34,454 bases of DNA, from the NCBI RefSeq assembly GCF_000204015.1, contig NZ_GL883078.1, forward strand, positions 410,258-444,711, written 5' to 3'. This DNA is from Asticcacaulis biprosthecium C19. GTDB lineage: Bacteria; Pseudomonadota; Alphaproteobacteria; Caulobacterales; Caulobacteraceae. The notes below the pieces were generated by a model that made no database searches, was not told where the DNA came from, and saw only the letters and a program-made list of their open reading frames with translations. Positions 7,776-15,266 of this stretch are shown piece by piece. Made by a program: the position numbers and the translations under genes. Each line of letters begins with the position of its first letter. The stretch's first letter is position 1.

Positions 7776-8242
7776 CTGTTCGCAATCCTTGCGGAAGCGA
7801 CCTTTTGGCGGAGTCTGGGATAACACATCCCACAACATCTGCAAAGTGTTTTCGCAGAATGTGAAGTGTTGCGGGATTTTTCCGCCGAATGACAAGTTCA
7901 CACTACCACATGGCCATGTACTGGACAAGGCCACGTCTCAAAGGTGCTGAATTTACAACGTCCAACAACAATATCTGCCATTGTGACAGATTACGCGACA
8001 ACTTGCGTTAACCATCACAAAACTGTCATGCCGTATCTGGTAATGTTGCACCAAACGCGCGAGGTGCCGCAGCGTTTTCAGGGGTAACCAGGCCCCAACG
8101 GATTGAAGCGACCTTTTGGCGAAGACAGCTCCCGTCCGATTTCAGCACTGAAGTTGACATGGCTGCCTAGCGGGCGGCCTGGGAGCGCATGCGCCTTCGG
8201 GCCGCCTGCCGGGACAGACGTGTCTCATCGGCAGGAGCACGA
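7776..8242. other. Gene-free region with direct repeats and a long hairpin
   Basis: No supported gene. A 17-base direct repeat, GAAGCGACCTTTTGGCG, occurs at 7794-7810 and 8105-8121. Between the copies lie a long imperfect hairpin (7827-7877) ending in a T-run, and GCGTTAACCAT (TTAACCAT at 8008-8015), which resembles a CtrA half-site. The region is less GC-rich than its neighbours. It could hold a small RNA and the promoter of the downstream membrane-protein gene. Confidence 0.5.
7827..7881 (+). other. Long stem-loop followed by a T-run, possible sRNA end
   Basis: ATCCCACAACA (7827-7837) pairs with TGTTGCGGGAT (7867-7877) with one mismatch. Inside it TCTGC (7838-7842) pairs with GCAGA (7854-7858). 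TTTTT ends the right arm. It is too far from rcdA to be that gene's terminator, which already exists at 7742. Confidence 0.35.
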
Positions 8243-9562
8243 ATGAGTCGCAGTCTGAGGACGCAAACTCTCTTCTATCAAAATCACAGCAGCGGCGGGC
8301 CGGCCTTTCTCGAATGGTTCCGAAACCGTCATCACGGACAACAGGACGACCTGATCCGCCGTGACAAGGGCCGGGCGGTTGCCTTGAAGCCACCTGACCC
8401 GGGGGACCACACCGGCGACGCCATAACCGCTATCCTGGCCGACACCGAAGCCATGGCGCGGCTGCAACCGCTGAACCTGTCAGCTTCCCCTGCCGACGGT
8501 GCCCAGATCCGGCTGTTCGACACCGTGGCCTGGCGAAGCGACGGCCAGGGCACGGCGTCCACCGTCGGCCTGGCAGCCGAGGCCTATGAAAAGGCCTTTC
8601 GCCAGCCTTTACCGCTGGCGGACCTGGACCTGTCCGATGGCCAGCTCCGACGGTTGCAGGCGACCTGGGTCGCCCTGTTCGATGAACAGTTGGGGGAGAC
8701 GGCCGCAAGGCTGTATCACCGCAACGCCGAGGATCAGACCCGGACGATCCTCCTGGCCGTCATGGGCGCCCTTGCCGCCGCGGCCTGCGCTTTCACCGCC
8801 CTCCCCGCCGTGGCGGCGCTTGCGCCGCTGGTGGTCCTGGGTGGTGGCGAGGTCATCGACCGCTTGAACCGGCATGTCCGTGGCCTGGCGCTCAAGGACC
8901 TTTTCGCTGAAACCGAAATGGCGGCCCTTGTGACGCGAACGGCAACGCAACAGCGCCAGGAAAAGCTGATCGAACTTATCCAGGGCCTGTTCCATGCTGT
9001 CGGGCATCTGCGCGAAGACACGATCGAGATCGAACTGACGGAAAAGACGGAAGGGCATGTCCGACTGATCTTCGCCCTGTACGGTCTCTTGCGCGGCAAT
9101 CGCGCCTGTACCGTCCTGCATATGCGGGCCATGGGGATGGTACATCGGTCGCGCGGGCTGGAGCGGCTGGATCAGGCCTTGGTCCACCGCCGGCGGGCCG
9201 GGATTGGCGGCACGATGAGCGTGCCGCACATCTCCCGACGGCTGCGCTGGCTGAGCGGTGCCGCTGTGTTGGCAGGCGCTGCCCTGGCCGCGGGGGGCGT
9301 CTGGGGCGGGCTGGGCTGGATGCCGGTGGTCGGTTGCGCTGCCGCCGCGGTCGCCAGCCTGGGTGCGGGCCTGGTCAAGGCCCTGACTTTGCACAGCCGG
9401 ACCGATCGCCTTCTCAGCGACGAAAAGCTGATGGACATCTGCCAGGAGGGGGCTTTTGCGCAAGTGCCCGGACCGGTGGATGTGCGGCTGGAGATGGAGA
9501 TTTCGCGCAGTACGGGACGGCTGTGGGTCCGATTGCTGCGCGAAGAGGCCAAAAAGCGCTGA
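8243..9562 (+). CDS. Unrecognised protein with two membrane hairpins
   Basis: 439 residues, family not recognised. ATG 8243 is chosen over 8189 because AGGAG lies 5 bases upstream. About 165 mostly polar residues lead to a hydrophobic hairpin (about 168-203, LLAVMGALAAAACAFTALPA onwards). A charged cytoplasmic-looking middle follows (about 204-335). A second hairpin (about 336-381) is followed by a polar tail. Charged helices flank each hairpin, loosely like SLATT-type 2TM effector domains, but this is only a resemblance. It stands 120 bases before an XRE regulator gene on the same strand. No signal peptide is present. Confidence 0.75.
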   Translation: MSRSLRTQTLFYQNHSSGGPAFLEWFRNRHHGQQDDLIRRDKGRAVALKPPDPGDHTGDAITAILADTEAMARLQPLNLSASPADGAQIRLFDTVAWRSDGQGTASTVGLAAEAYEKAFRQPLPLADLDLSDGQLRRLQATWVALFDEQLGETAARLYHRNAEDQTRTILLAVMGALAAAACAFTALPAVAALAPLVVLGGGEVIDRLNRHVRGLALKDLFAETEMAALVTRTATQQRQEKLIELIQGLFHAVGHLREDTIEIELTEKTEGHVRLIFALYGLLRGNRACTVLHMRAMGMVHRSRGLERLDQALVHRRRAGIGGTMSVPHISRRLRWLSGAAVLAGAALAAGGVWGGLGWMPVVGCAAAAVASLGAGLVKALTLHSRTDRLLSDEKLMDICQEGAFAQVPGPVDVRLEMEISRSTGRLWVRLLREEAKKR

Positions 9563-9684
9563 TTTCTCCCGTGTCAGGGGGACTTTTCCTCCGAGTTTCC
9601 CGTGGCACGAGGTTTGAACCCCGTTACGCGAGCCGTTCCACTTTGGGACGCGTGCAACACGAACAAGTTCAGGGGTTCTTACAC

Positions 9685-10068
9685 ATGGCCACCGATATCG
9701 ATCTACACCTCGGCAAGCGTCTGCGTCGTCGTCGCCGTCTGCTGGGGCTGACCCAACAGCAACTGGCGCTGGCCGTCGGCATCCGTTTCCAACAGATCCA
9801 GAAGTATGAATGCGGCGCCAACCGGATTTCGGCCGCCCGCCTCTTCCAACTGGCCAAGGCTTTGGAAACCCCGATCAACTATTTCTACGATGGCCTGAGC
9901 GACGAGAAGACCGAAGTCGCCGCCGTCAACAACGAGGGCATCGAAGTGTTCTCGCGCAAGGAAACCCTGGATCTGATCCAGGCCTATTACCGCCTATCGG
10001 AGCGCCCGCGTCGCCGTCTGCTGGACCTGGCGAAGTCGTTGAACGGTGAAAGCGAACAAGCGGCGTAA
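9685..10068 (+). CDS. XRE-family helix-turn-helix regulator
   Basis: 127 residues. An HTH_3/XRE domain occupies about residues 8-65, with recognisable segments LGKRLRRRRRLLGLTQQQLA and QQIQKYECGANRISAARLFQ. The C-terminal part (SRKETLDLIQAYYRLSERPR, then RRLLDLAKSLNG) is typical of the alphaproteobacterial PraR-like group of short XRE regulators. The ATG has AGGGG 9 bases upstream. A hairpin terminator follows. The target is unknown. Confidence 0.88.
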   Translation: MATDIDLHLGKRLRRRRRLLGLTQQQLALAVGIRFQQIQKYECGANRISAARLFQLAKALETPINYFYDGLSDEKTEVAAVNNEGIEVFSRKETLDLIQAYYRLSERPRRRLLDLAKSLNGESEQAA

Positions 10069-10085
10069 GTATTGGTTTGCGCTTG

Positions 10086-10110
10086 CCTCCGGCTTCGCCG
10101 TCGGAGGTTT
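10086..10110 (+). terminator. Hairpin terminator after the XRE gene
   Basis: CCTCCG (10086-10091) pairs with CGGAGG (10102-10107), with an inner GGC-TTC-GCC fold, and is followed by TTT. It lies 18 bases past the XRE stop. Confidence 0.5.
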
Positions 10111-10169
10111 GCTCTGAAAATCGTGTTCGTGACTGGACCCGCCCGCTGAACCACAGTAAGCGGGTCCAC

Positions 10170-10982
10170 ATGTCCGACACACCCGATTTTGCCCGTCTCG
10201 AAGCCTTCGCGCTCGAACTCGCCGCCGCTGCCGGTGCCGCCGCCTTGCCGCTGTTCCGCACCGGTCTCGACACCGACAACAAGCTGGCCCATCTGTCTCG
10301 TTTCGATCCGGTGACCGAAGCCGACAAGGGTGCCGAGCGTGCCATTCGCGCGCTGATCAACCGTCATTTCCCCGACCATGGCATCATTGGCGAGGAATAT
10401 GGCGAGGAAAATACCGATGCCGAGTTCGTCTGGGTTCTGGATCCGGTCGACGGCACGCGCGCCTTTATCTCCGGACTGCCCTTGTGGACGACCCTGATCG
10501 GCCTTCGTCACCGCGGCCGGCCGGTATTGGGCGTCATCGCGCAACCCTATCTGCAGGAAGTCTTTCTCGGTTCGCCCCTGGGTTCGCGCCTGATCACGCC
10601 GCGCGGCGATGTGCCGTTGAGGGTGCGTGGTTGTGTGGGGCTGCATGATGCGGTGATCGGGACGACCGATCCGAACCTGTTCCCCGGCATCGAAGGCGAG
10701 GCCTATGGCAGCCTTTTGAAGGCCGTGAAGCTGGCGCGCTACGGCTGCGACGCCTATGCCTTCGCCATGGTCGCCATGGGGACGATGGATATCGCGCTGG
10801 AGACCGGGCTGAAGCCGTGGGATATCGAAGCCATCATACCCGTTATCGAAAATGCCGGCGGGGTGGTGACGGATTGGCGGGGGGAGCCTGTGCCGGACAC
10901 GGCAGGTCAGGTCATTGCCGGCTCTTCGCGCGAGTTGGTCGAGGCGGCGCTGGAGCACCTGAAGGGGGCGGCAAGCACGTAA
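10170..10982 (+). CDS. hisN: Inositol monophosphatase-family histidinol-phosphatase
   Basis: 270 residues of the lithium-sensitive phosphatase superfamily. Metal-binding motifs are visible: DPVTEAD (about 46-52), GEEYG (about 74-78), DPVDGT (91-96) and KPWDIEAI near residue 215. DPVDGTRAFISGLPLWTTLI is typical of HisN-type enzymes, which dephosphorylate L-histidinol phosphate in histidine biosynthesis, rather than of SuhB. No other his genes are near, which is usual for alphaproteobacterial hisN. ATG 10170 starts the conserved region; the upstream in-frame extension is not protein-like. The substrate assignment is by family resemblance. Confidence 0.82.
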   Translation: MSDTPDFARLEAFALELAAAAGAAALPLFRTGLDTDNKLAHLSRFDPVTEADKGAERAIRALINRHFPDHGIIGEEYGEENTDAEFVWVLDPVDGTRAFISGLPLWTTLIGLRHRGRPVLGVIAQPYLQEVFLGSPLGSRLITPRGDVPLRVRGCVGLHDAVIGTTDPNLFPGIEGEAYGSLLKAVKLARYGCDAYAFAMVAMGTMDIALETGLKPWDIEAIIPVIENAGGVVTDWRGEPVPDTAGQVIAGSSRELVEAALEHLKGAAST

Positions 10983-11130
10983 AGTAATGGGGTCTGGGGT
11001 CCGCGACCCCAGTCTTCCTGATATCTTTCTGCTTTTCGGCCCTGAGAGGGGCCGAAAAGCAGAAAGATTTTAAGAGTAATGTTGGGCCCCCAAGAAACGT
11101 TCTTTGGCCCCAGACCCCGTTCGCTTTACG
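10978..11130. repeat. Nested palindromic element between convergent genes
   Basis: Outer arms CGTAAAG (10978-10984) and CTTTACG (11124-11130) are followed inward by GGGGTCTGGGG (10989-10999) and CCCCAGACCCC (11108-11118). Between them lie a small hairpin (CTGGGGTC / GACCCCAG, 10994-11012) and a perfect 20 bp stem (11023-11042 with 11049-11068). The element spans the stop codons of both flanking genes. It should terminate transcription from both sides. Confidence 0.7.
11023..11072. terminator. Bidirectional 20 bp hairpin terminator
   Basis: ATCTTTCTGCTTTTCGGCCC (11023-11042) pairs exactly with 11049-11068 around a 6-base loop, followed by TTTT on the plus strand. The arms are A/T-rich at the base, so the hairpin ends in a U-rich tract on either strand. 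Confidence 0.75.
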
Positions 11131-12235
11131 CGCTTTTCTGGTCCTCTGCGGAGGCGCCACTAACGTCTTCGGGAAGCCCGTCGTCTCCCGACAGCGCCAC
11201 ATCCTCCGGCAACTCATCCTCGATCGACGGCATCTCCCGCCGCACCTCACCGACAATCCCGCGCGGCGCCACAAAGTCCAGCAACTCATCCAGATGCCGT
11301 ATCGCCTCGCCGCGATACTCATCCGACTCGATCAGCACCTCATGCTCGGCGCCCGCGATCTCGATATAGTTGGCCTTGCCCAGCTTCTTGGCAAACTTGT
11401 TCGACGGCTGCTTATTGATCAGGTGATCATCGCCCGAGCACAGGATGGTAATCGGCGTCTTGACCTTCTTGGCGACCTTGCCCTTATCCTTCAGCAAGGT
11501 CTCCCCCACCTTCAGCGCGAACGACAGCCAGCCCCAGGTCGGCGATCCGACCGCCAGGTGCGGACAGGCAAACAACTGCTCGCGCCAGGTTTCATACCGC
11601 GTCCGGTCGTGCGTCAGCGCATCGTTGTCAAAGGTATGCTCGAACGGATCGTCGAAAATTTCCGGCACATAGTCCGTACCGCGGCCGTGATTGACCTGCC
11701 AGTTGGTCTGGAAATTCACCGACCATAGCGAATGCTTGCCGGTCTTCATGCGCAGCATCGGATTGGTGAAGAAGGCGCCCGCAATCCGCGGCTCGCCCTT
11801 GATCAGGGTCATTAGGTTCAAGGCCGCGCCCATCGAATGCCCCAGCATCAGCCACGGCTTGGGCGCGCGGTCTTCGAACGCGTCCAGCAGGCGCTGAAAA
11901 TCGTCCATGAATTCGTCGGCCGCCCGGGCGTGGCACTTCAGCCGGTCCGGCAACAAGCGTGCCGACAGCCCCTGACCGCGCCAGTCATGCGCCACCACAC
12001 ACAGGTCGCGCGCCAGCAGGTCGCGGATGATCTCATAATATTTCTCAATCGGTTCGGACCGGCCCGGCGAAATGAACACCGTACCGCGCGCCGGGTTTCT
12101 GGGCTCCCAAAAGCCCAACCTCAGCCGCAAACCGCCGGCGCCACGGTACCACTCCCCGGAGCCGCCCTCAGGCGCACGCGATTCCGGAACCGACATCAAA
12201 GGCGCATTGGCAGACAGGGCAGCAATCCGACTCAT
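11126..12235 (-). CDS. Alpha/beta hydrolase, lysophospholipase-like (S33/Hydrolase_4)
   Basis: 369 residues. The nucleophile elbow is GHSMG with Ser134. Candidate catalytic Asp is in 'ILCSGDDHLINK' and His in 'IAGAEHEVL', the usual order for this fold. An oxyanion-region segment, VFISPGRSEPIEKYYEIIRD, matches the PldB/monoglyceride-lipase group. The last 50 residues are an acidic tail rich in Glu, Asp and Pro that lies outside the domain. The start codon overlaps the stop of the upstream methyltransferase by 4 bases (ATGA), so the two are translationally coupled. A lipid or ester substrate is likely but not proven. Confidence 0.87.
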   Translation of the reverse strand: MSRIAALSANAPLMSVPESRAPEGGSGEWYRGAGGLRLRLGFWEPRNPARGTVFISPGRSEPIEKYYEIIRDLLARDLCVVAHDWRGQGLSARLLPDRLKCHARAADEFMDDFQRLLDAFEDRAPKPWLMLGHSMGAALNLMTLIKGEPRIAGAFFTNPMLRMKTGKHSLWSVNFQTNWQVNHGRGTDYVPEIFDDPFEHTFDNDALTHDRTRYETWREQLFACPHLAVGSPTWGWLSFALKVGETLLKDKGKVAKKVKTPITILCSGDDHLINKQPSNKFAKKLGKANYIEIAGAEHEVLIESDEYRGEAIRHLDELLDFVAPRGIVGEVRREMPSIEDELPEDVALSGDDGLPEDVSGASAEDQKSA

Positions 12236-13164
12236 TGCGGCTTCCTGAATTTCAAGGTCATGCGGTCGCTCTCCCCAATGGACTCGTACAAGGCGCCGTC
12301 GAACTCGGGGTTAGGCGGCTGGCCACGTTCCGCAGTCTGACGATACGGTGGCAATGTCCATACCCCGAAAGGATGATCTTTGTCATCCTTCGGATTGGCG
12401 TTGATCTCGCTGGCCTGGACAAACTGAAATCCTGCCTCGGCCGCCAACTGGCGCACGAACGGCTCCTGGACATAGCCCTTGGCCCCCGCCGGGTCCTGGG
12501 CGGCGCCAATGTCGGCACGGTGCTGTTCCACCCCCAGAATACCGCCAGGCTTCAGGGCGGCATAGGCATCCTCGAACGCCTTCTCCACCGAGCCCCGCAT
12601 CATCCAGTCCTGAATCACCAGCAGCATCAGAACGCAATCGGCCGAGCCCGCCGGCAACAGTTGCGGGCTCTCCGGACCAAACTCGGTGAATTCGACGCTG
12701 CCGTAGAGCTTCTTGTTGCCGGAAAACCGCTCGCGGTACTTGGCGTTCAAAGCCGCCATGGCCTGGTCAGCCGGCGATTTCGATTCGAAAAGTGCAGCGA
12801 TATACTGGCCCTTGCCGTGGCTCAGATACGGCGACAGAATTTCGGTCATGTAACCAAAACCCGGCCACATATCGATGACGGTGTGCTTGGGCCGGATCTC
12901 GAAAAAGTTCAGCAGGCCGATCGGGTGGCGGTACTTGTCGCGCGCCTTGTCGGTCTGGCTGCGCCAGCCGCCGCTGACGGCCCATTCCAGCGTACCGTCC
13001 TGCTTGGCCAGCTTGGGGTCGATGACCTCCTCACCCTCGGTGCCGTCGGGGATGATTTCGGAGTCCGGCGATTTGTCGCCACACCCGGCCAGACCGCCAA
13101 GCAGCGCGACGCCACCCAGGCCAAGCCCGGTGCTCATCAGGTGTCTGCGATTGAGGTCAGCCAA
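12232..13164 (-). CDS. Exported SAM-methyltransferase-like protein with Tat/lipobox signal
   Basis: 310 residues resembling the 'predicted methyltransferase' group with a class I SAM-binding fold. Motif I is VIDMWPGFGYMTEILSPYL, and an ALKPGGILGVEQH segment is typical of post-motif III. Unusually, the N-terminus has NRRHLMSTG and a hydrophobic stretch ending in GGLAGC (Cys28), a twin-arginine signal with a lipobox. The protein should therefore sit outside the cytoplasm. The start is TTG 13164 without a clear ribosome site; starting at the next Met would lose the Arg pair. It is co-translated with the hydrolase downstream. Confidence 0.83.
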   Translation of the reverse strand: MADLNRRHLMSTGLGLGGVALLGGLAGCGDKSPDSEIIPDGTEGEEVIDPKLAKQDGTLEWAVSGGWRSQTDKARDKYRHPIGLLNFFEIRPKHTVIDMWPGFGYMTEILSPYLSHGKGQYIAALFESKSPADQAMAALNAKYRERFSGNKKLYGSVEFTEFGPESPQLLPAGSADCVLMLLVIQDWMMRGSVEKAFEDAYAALKPGGILGVEQHRADIGAAQDPAGAKGYVQEPFVRQLAAEAGFQFVQASEINANPKDDKDHPFGVWTLPPYRQTAERGQPPNPEFDGALYESIGESDRMTLKFRKPQ

Positions 13165-13280
13165 AAGGGTAATCCGCGTAACGCTCCATTGCGCGCCAAA
13201 CTAGGTGCTTCGCTGCAAAAGGTCAAAGCGGATTATCCATCGTTCCCAGCGAGGCACTTTGAAATGATTCAGGCCGAGGC

Positions 13281-13395
13281 GAAAAGGGCTGGTTTCGAGA
13301 ACCGGAGAGGAGCGTACCGTGCTGAAGGAGCGAAGCGTTAGCACAACAAAAATGGGTACGTGAGCACCGGAAGCGCAGAAAACGGCCCTTTGCAG
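13281..13395. repeat. 115 bp dispersed repeat, copy 1
   Basis: Aligns without gaps to 26354-26468 with about 14 differences in 115, the last 40 bases (from GTACGTGAGCACCGGAAGCG to CCCTTTGCAG) being identical. It ends 17 bases before the bfr stop codon, that is, just downstream of bfr on the minus strand. A conserved GTGCT...AGCAC pair surrounds GAAGGAGCGAAGCG. It can be read as a short minus-strand frame, but the substitutions do not favour coding. Confidence 0.85.
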
Positions 13396-13411
13396 ACCGG
13401 CCTCAATCATT

Positions 13412-13894
13412 TCACTCGCCTTCGATTTCCTTCATACCACTCTGGATGTAGTTCGGCTCGCCCATCATCTTGATGAGATTGAGCTGAGTTTCCAGGAAGT
13501 CGATATGGTGTTCGGTGTCTTCCAAAATGCGCTTGAGTAGCTCACGGGTGACATAGTCGCGGTGTTCTTCGCAGTATTTCACGCCATCGACCAGAACGCC
13601 GTGACCGCGAACCTCGACGCCGAGGTCGGCCTCCAGACACTCGGTGATGGTCTCACCGATTCGCAGCTTGTGCAGGTCCTGCAGGTTGGGCAGACCGTCG
13701 AGGAACAGCACCCGCTTGATCAGCAGGTCGGCGTGCTTCATCTCCTCGATCGATTCCTTGTAAACGATCCGGCCCAGGTGATAGAGGCCCCAGTTTTCGA
13801 TAATCCGCGCGTGCAGGAAATACTGGTTGATCGCCGTCAGCTCATTGGTGAGCACCTTGTTGAGCAGCTTGATGATTTCGGGCTGGCCTTTCAT
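13412..13894 (-). CDS. bfr: Bacterioferritin
   Basis: 160 residues, full length for Bfr, the haem-containing 24-subunit iron store. Haem ligand Met52 is present in ESIEEMKHAD. Ferroxidase ligands Glu18, Glu51, His54, Glu94 and His130 are in place, but position 127, Glu in E. coli Bfr, is Thr here (ILEDTEHHIDFLETQ), with Glu at 128. The ATG has AGGAG upstream. It lies 135 bases downstream of bfd on the same strand, with a Fur-like motif in the gap, so iron-dependent expression is likely. Confidence 0.93.
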   Translation of the reverse strand: MKGQPEIIKLLNKVLTNELTAINQYFLHARIIENWGLYHLGRIVYKESIEEMKHADLLIKRVLFLDGLPNLQDLHKLRIGETITECLEADLGVEVRGHGVLVDGVKYCEEHRDYVTRELLKRILEDTEHHIDFLETQLNLIKMMGEPNYIQSGMKEIEGE

Positions 13895-13988
13895 GGCGCA
13901 TCTCCTGAGACGGTTTCAATGCAACACAACATAGCCGCCTCACCTCACCGTGTGAAGTGACTTTTATCAATTAATCCAGAAACTTAGT

Positions 13989-14007
13989 GCGAATGATAAT
14001 GCGATTG
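13989..14007. promoter_or_regulatory. Fur-like iron box upstream of bfr
   Basis: GCGAATGATAATGCGATTG contains AATGATAAT, the core of the Fur box consensus. It is about 95 bases before the bfr start, in the bfd-bfr gap. A related CGCGAATGCG lies at 14019-14028. Confidence 0.5.
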
Positions 14008-14029
14008 ACTAGCAGACCGCGAATGCGAA

Positions 14030-14239
14030 CTATTCCGCCGCCATGCTGAGTGATACCTGAGCGTCGTCAATCATTTCGCGCATCTCGCAAACACAGCGCG
14101 CACATTGCGGCCGGCAGCCGGCGTGGTCGAAAACCTGCTTGGGAGTCGAAGCCCCGGACGAGATGGCGGCGTTGACGTCGCGTTCGCGGATACCGTTGCA
14201 GTTACAGACGTACACGTAATGAACCCAGGCAGATGACAA
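14030..14239 (-). CDS. bfd: Bacterioferritin-associated ferredoxin
   Basis: 69 residues. The [2Fe-2S] cluster cysteines follow the Bfd spacing: Cys12-X-Cys14, then 31 residues, then Cys46-X2-Cys49. Bfd passes electrons to bacterioferritin to release stored iron. ATG 14239 is used; a GTG at 14215 would give the shorter N-terminus VYVCNCNG usual for the family and cannot be excluded. The gene precedes bfr on the same strand, and a Fur-like palindrome lies 38 bases upstream. Two extra cysteines (42 and 51) flank the second pair. Confidence 0.9.
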   Translation of the reverse strand: MSSAWVHYVYVCNCNGIRERDVNAAISSGASTPKQVFDHAGCRPQCARCVCEMREMIDDAQVSLSMAAE

Positions 14240-14276
14240 TGCGAATGCGTCTCAGATAACATGAGGCTGATTCAAT

Positions 14277-14291
14277 TGCAAGTCATTCGCA
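14277..14291. promoter_or_regulatory. Fur-like palindrome upstream of bfd
   Basis: TGCAAGTCATTCGCA is a near-palindrome (TGCRA...TYGCA) placed 38 bases before the bfd ATG. The related motif TGCGAATG occurs at 14239-14246 and 13988-13995, which suggests a shared iron regulator for bfd and bfr. Confidence 0.5.
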
Positions 14292-14421
14292 TAGATTTTC
14301 GGATATCCGGGCTTGCTTGGGCGGGACCGCTCTCATGAGCAGACTGTGGTTGCCAGCGAGTGCGATGCGGCGGTCGGCAACTCTCTTTGCGGATTGCAGC
14401 AGGCCCGCTACTCCCACAACA

Positions 14422-14485
14422 AGTCGCCCCACCACCGCTACGCTGCGCTTGCGGCCCCCCTCCCCGCGCGAAGATGCGCGGGGAG
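14422..14485. repeat. Second copy of the AGTCGCCCCACCACC repeat
   Basis: Shares the first 15 bases exactly with 74-88 and the same architecture: CGCTGCGC, a C-run, then a CTCCCC...GGGGAG hairpin (10 bp stem here, loop GAAGAT). Confidence 0.6.
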
Positions 14486-14494
14486 GTATAAGAA

Positions 14495-14529
14495 AGGTGA
14501 AAAGCCTCCCGGCGCGAACCGGGAGGCTT
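14495..14529 (-). terminator. Terminator of the glycine-zipper protein gene
   Basis: On the minus strand AAGCCTCCCGG pairs with CCGGGAGGCTT (11 bp, 6-base loop) and is followed by TTCACCTTTCTT. It starts 24 bases past the stop codon. Confidence 0.85.
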
Positions 14530-14552
14530 GGTCTTCGCAGGGTCGTTACGAC

Positions 14553-15266
14553 TCAGTTGCCGTTGTTGTTATAGCCGTAGCTGGGGGCCGCTTCTTCGCG
14601 CCAGTTACCGTTGGCATCGCGATAACCGTAGGTCTGAACCTGACCTTCGTGCCAGCGGCCGCGGGAATCCTTCCAGCCCACGGCGACAGGGCGGCCGGTG
14701 CGCCACACACCTTTGTCGTCACGCCAACCCGCCGTACCGGTATTGTAGGCGGTACCGTTGTTGTACGAGGTGCCGTTGTTATATGGCTGGCCATTGTTAT
14801 AGGGCTGGCCAACCTGATAGTTGCCGTTGCCGTTGCCGTTATTGTAGGCATAGCCCGGCGTCGTGCGGCGGTTGGTGTCGTAATAGACGACGCTGTAAGC
14901 GCTGGTCTTGGGCCGGCTCTTGAAATAGACGACGTCATAGCCTTCCGGCGGGCTCATCGGCTCGTAGGCGCTGCCCTGATAGGAATAGTATTCGCCGTTC
15001 AGGCACTTGGTGCTGTCGCTGGCAATCTTGCGACCCAGCGCACCGCCGGCCACGGCGCCGATGATGGCGCCCAGACCGCGTTCATTCTTCGATACCTGGC
15101 TGCCAGCGACCCCACCGGCGACGGCGCCGATGATGGTGCCTGTGGTCTTGTTGTTCTTGGCATAGCAGTAGCCGTCATAGCTTTCCTGAGCCATGGCCGC
15201 GGCCGGTACGGTGAGCATCATGGCGGCGATCGCGCCGGCCATCAGCTTGTGAGTGTGCGTCATCAT
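14553..15266 (-). CDS. Glycine-zipper 2TM envelope protein with Asn/Gly-rich tail
   Basis: 237 residues. A signal peptide ends near AAAMAQ. Two glycine-zipper helices follow (TGTIIGAVAGGVAGSQ and GLGAIIGAVAGGALGRKIAS), as in the 17 kDa surface antigen/YMGG-like group. These usually insert in the outer membrane or contact peptidoglycan. The C-terminal half has YNNGQP/YNNGTS/YNNGTA repeats and three G(W/Y)(R/K)D..G.W repeats (GWRDDKGVWRTG, GWKDSRGRWHEG, GYRDANGNWREE). ATG 15263 is an equal alternative start. The exact role is unknown. Confidence 0.85.
   Translation of the reverse strand: MMTHTHKLMAGAIAAMMLTVPAAAMAQESYDGYCYAKNNKTTGTIIGAVAGGVAGSQVSKNERGLGAIIGAVAGGALGRKIASDSTKCLNGEYYSYQGSAYEPMSPPEGYDVVYFKSRPKTSAYSVVYYDTNRRTTPGYAYNNGNGNGNYQVGQPYNNGQPYNNGTSYNNGTAYNTGTAGWRDDKGVWRTGRPVAVGWKDSRGRWHEGQVQTYGYRDANGNWREEAAPSYGYNNNGN

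Larger units (their letters stand above)
14240..14552. other. Gene-free region with repeat fragment and two hairpins
   Basis: It holds the bfd promoter motifs on the left, then a copy of the repeat that starts AGTCGCCCCACCACC (14422-14436). A perfect CTCCCCGCGC / GCGCGGGGAG hairpin (14460-14485) and the terminator of the glycine-zipper gene (14502-14529) follow. Open frames here are shadows. Confidence 0.6.

Noticed and set aside
12235-13341. 368-codon plus-strand frame over the methyltransferase gene
   Set aside because: Antisense shadow without ribosome site or protein-like composition.
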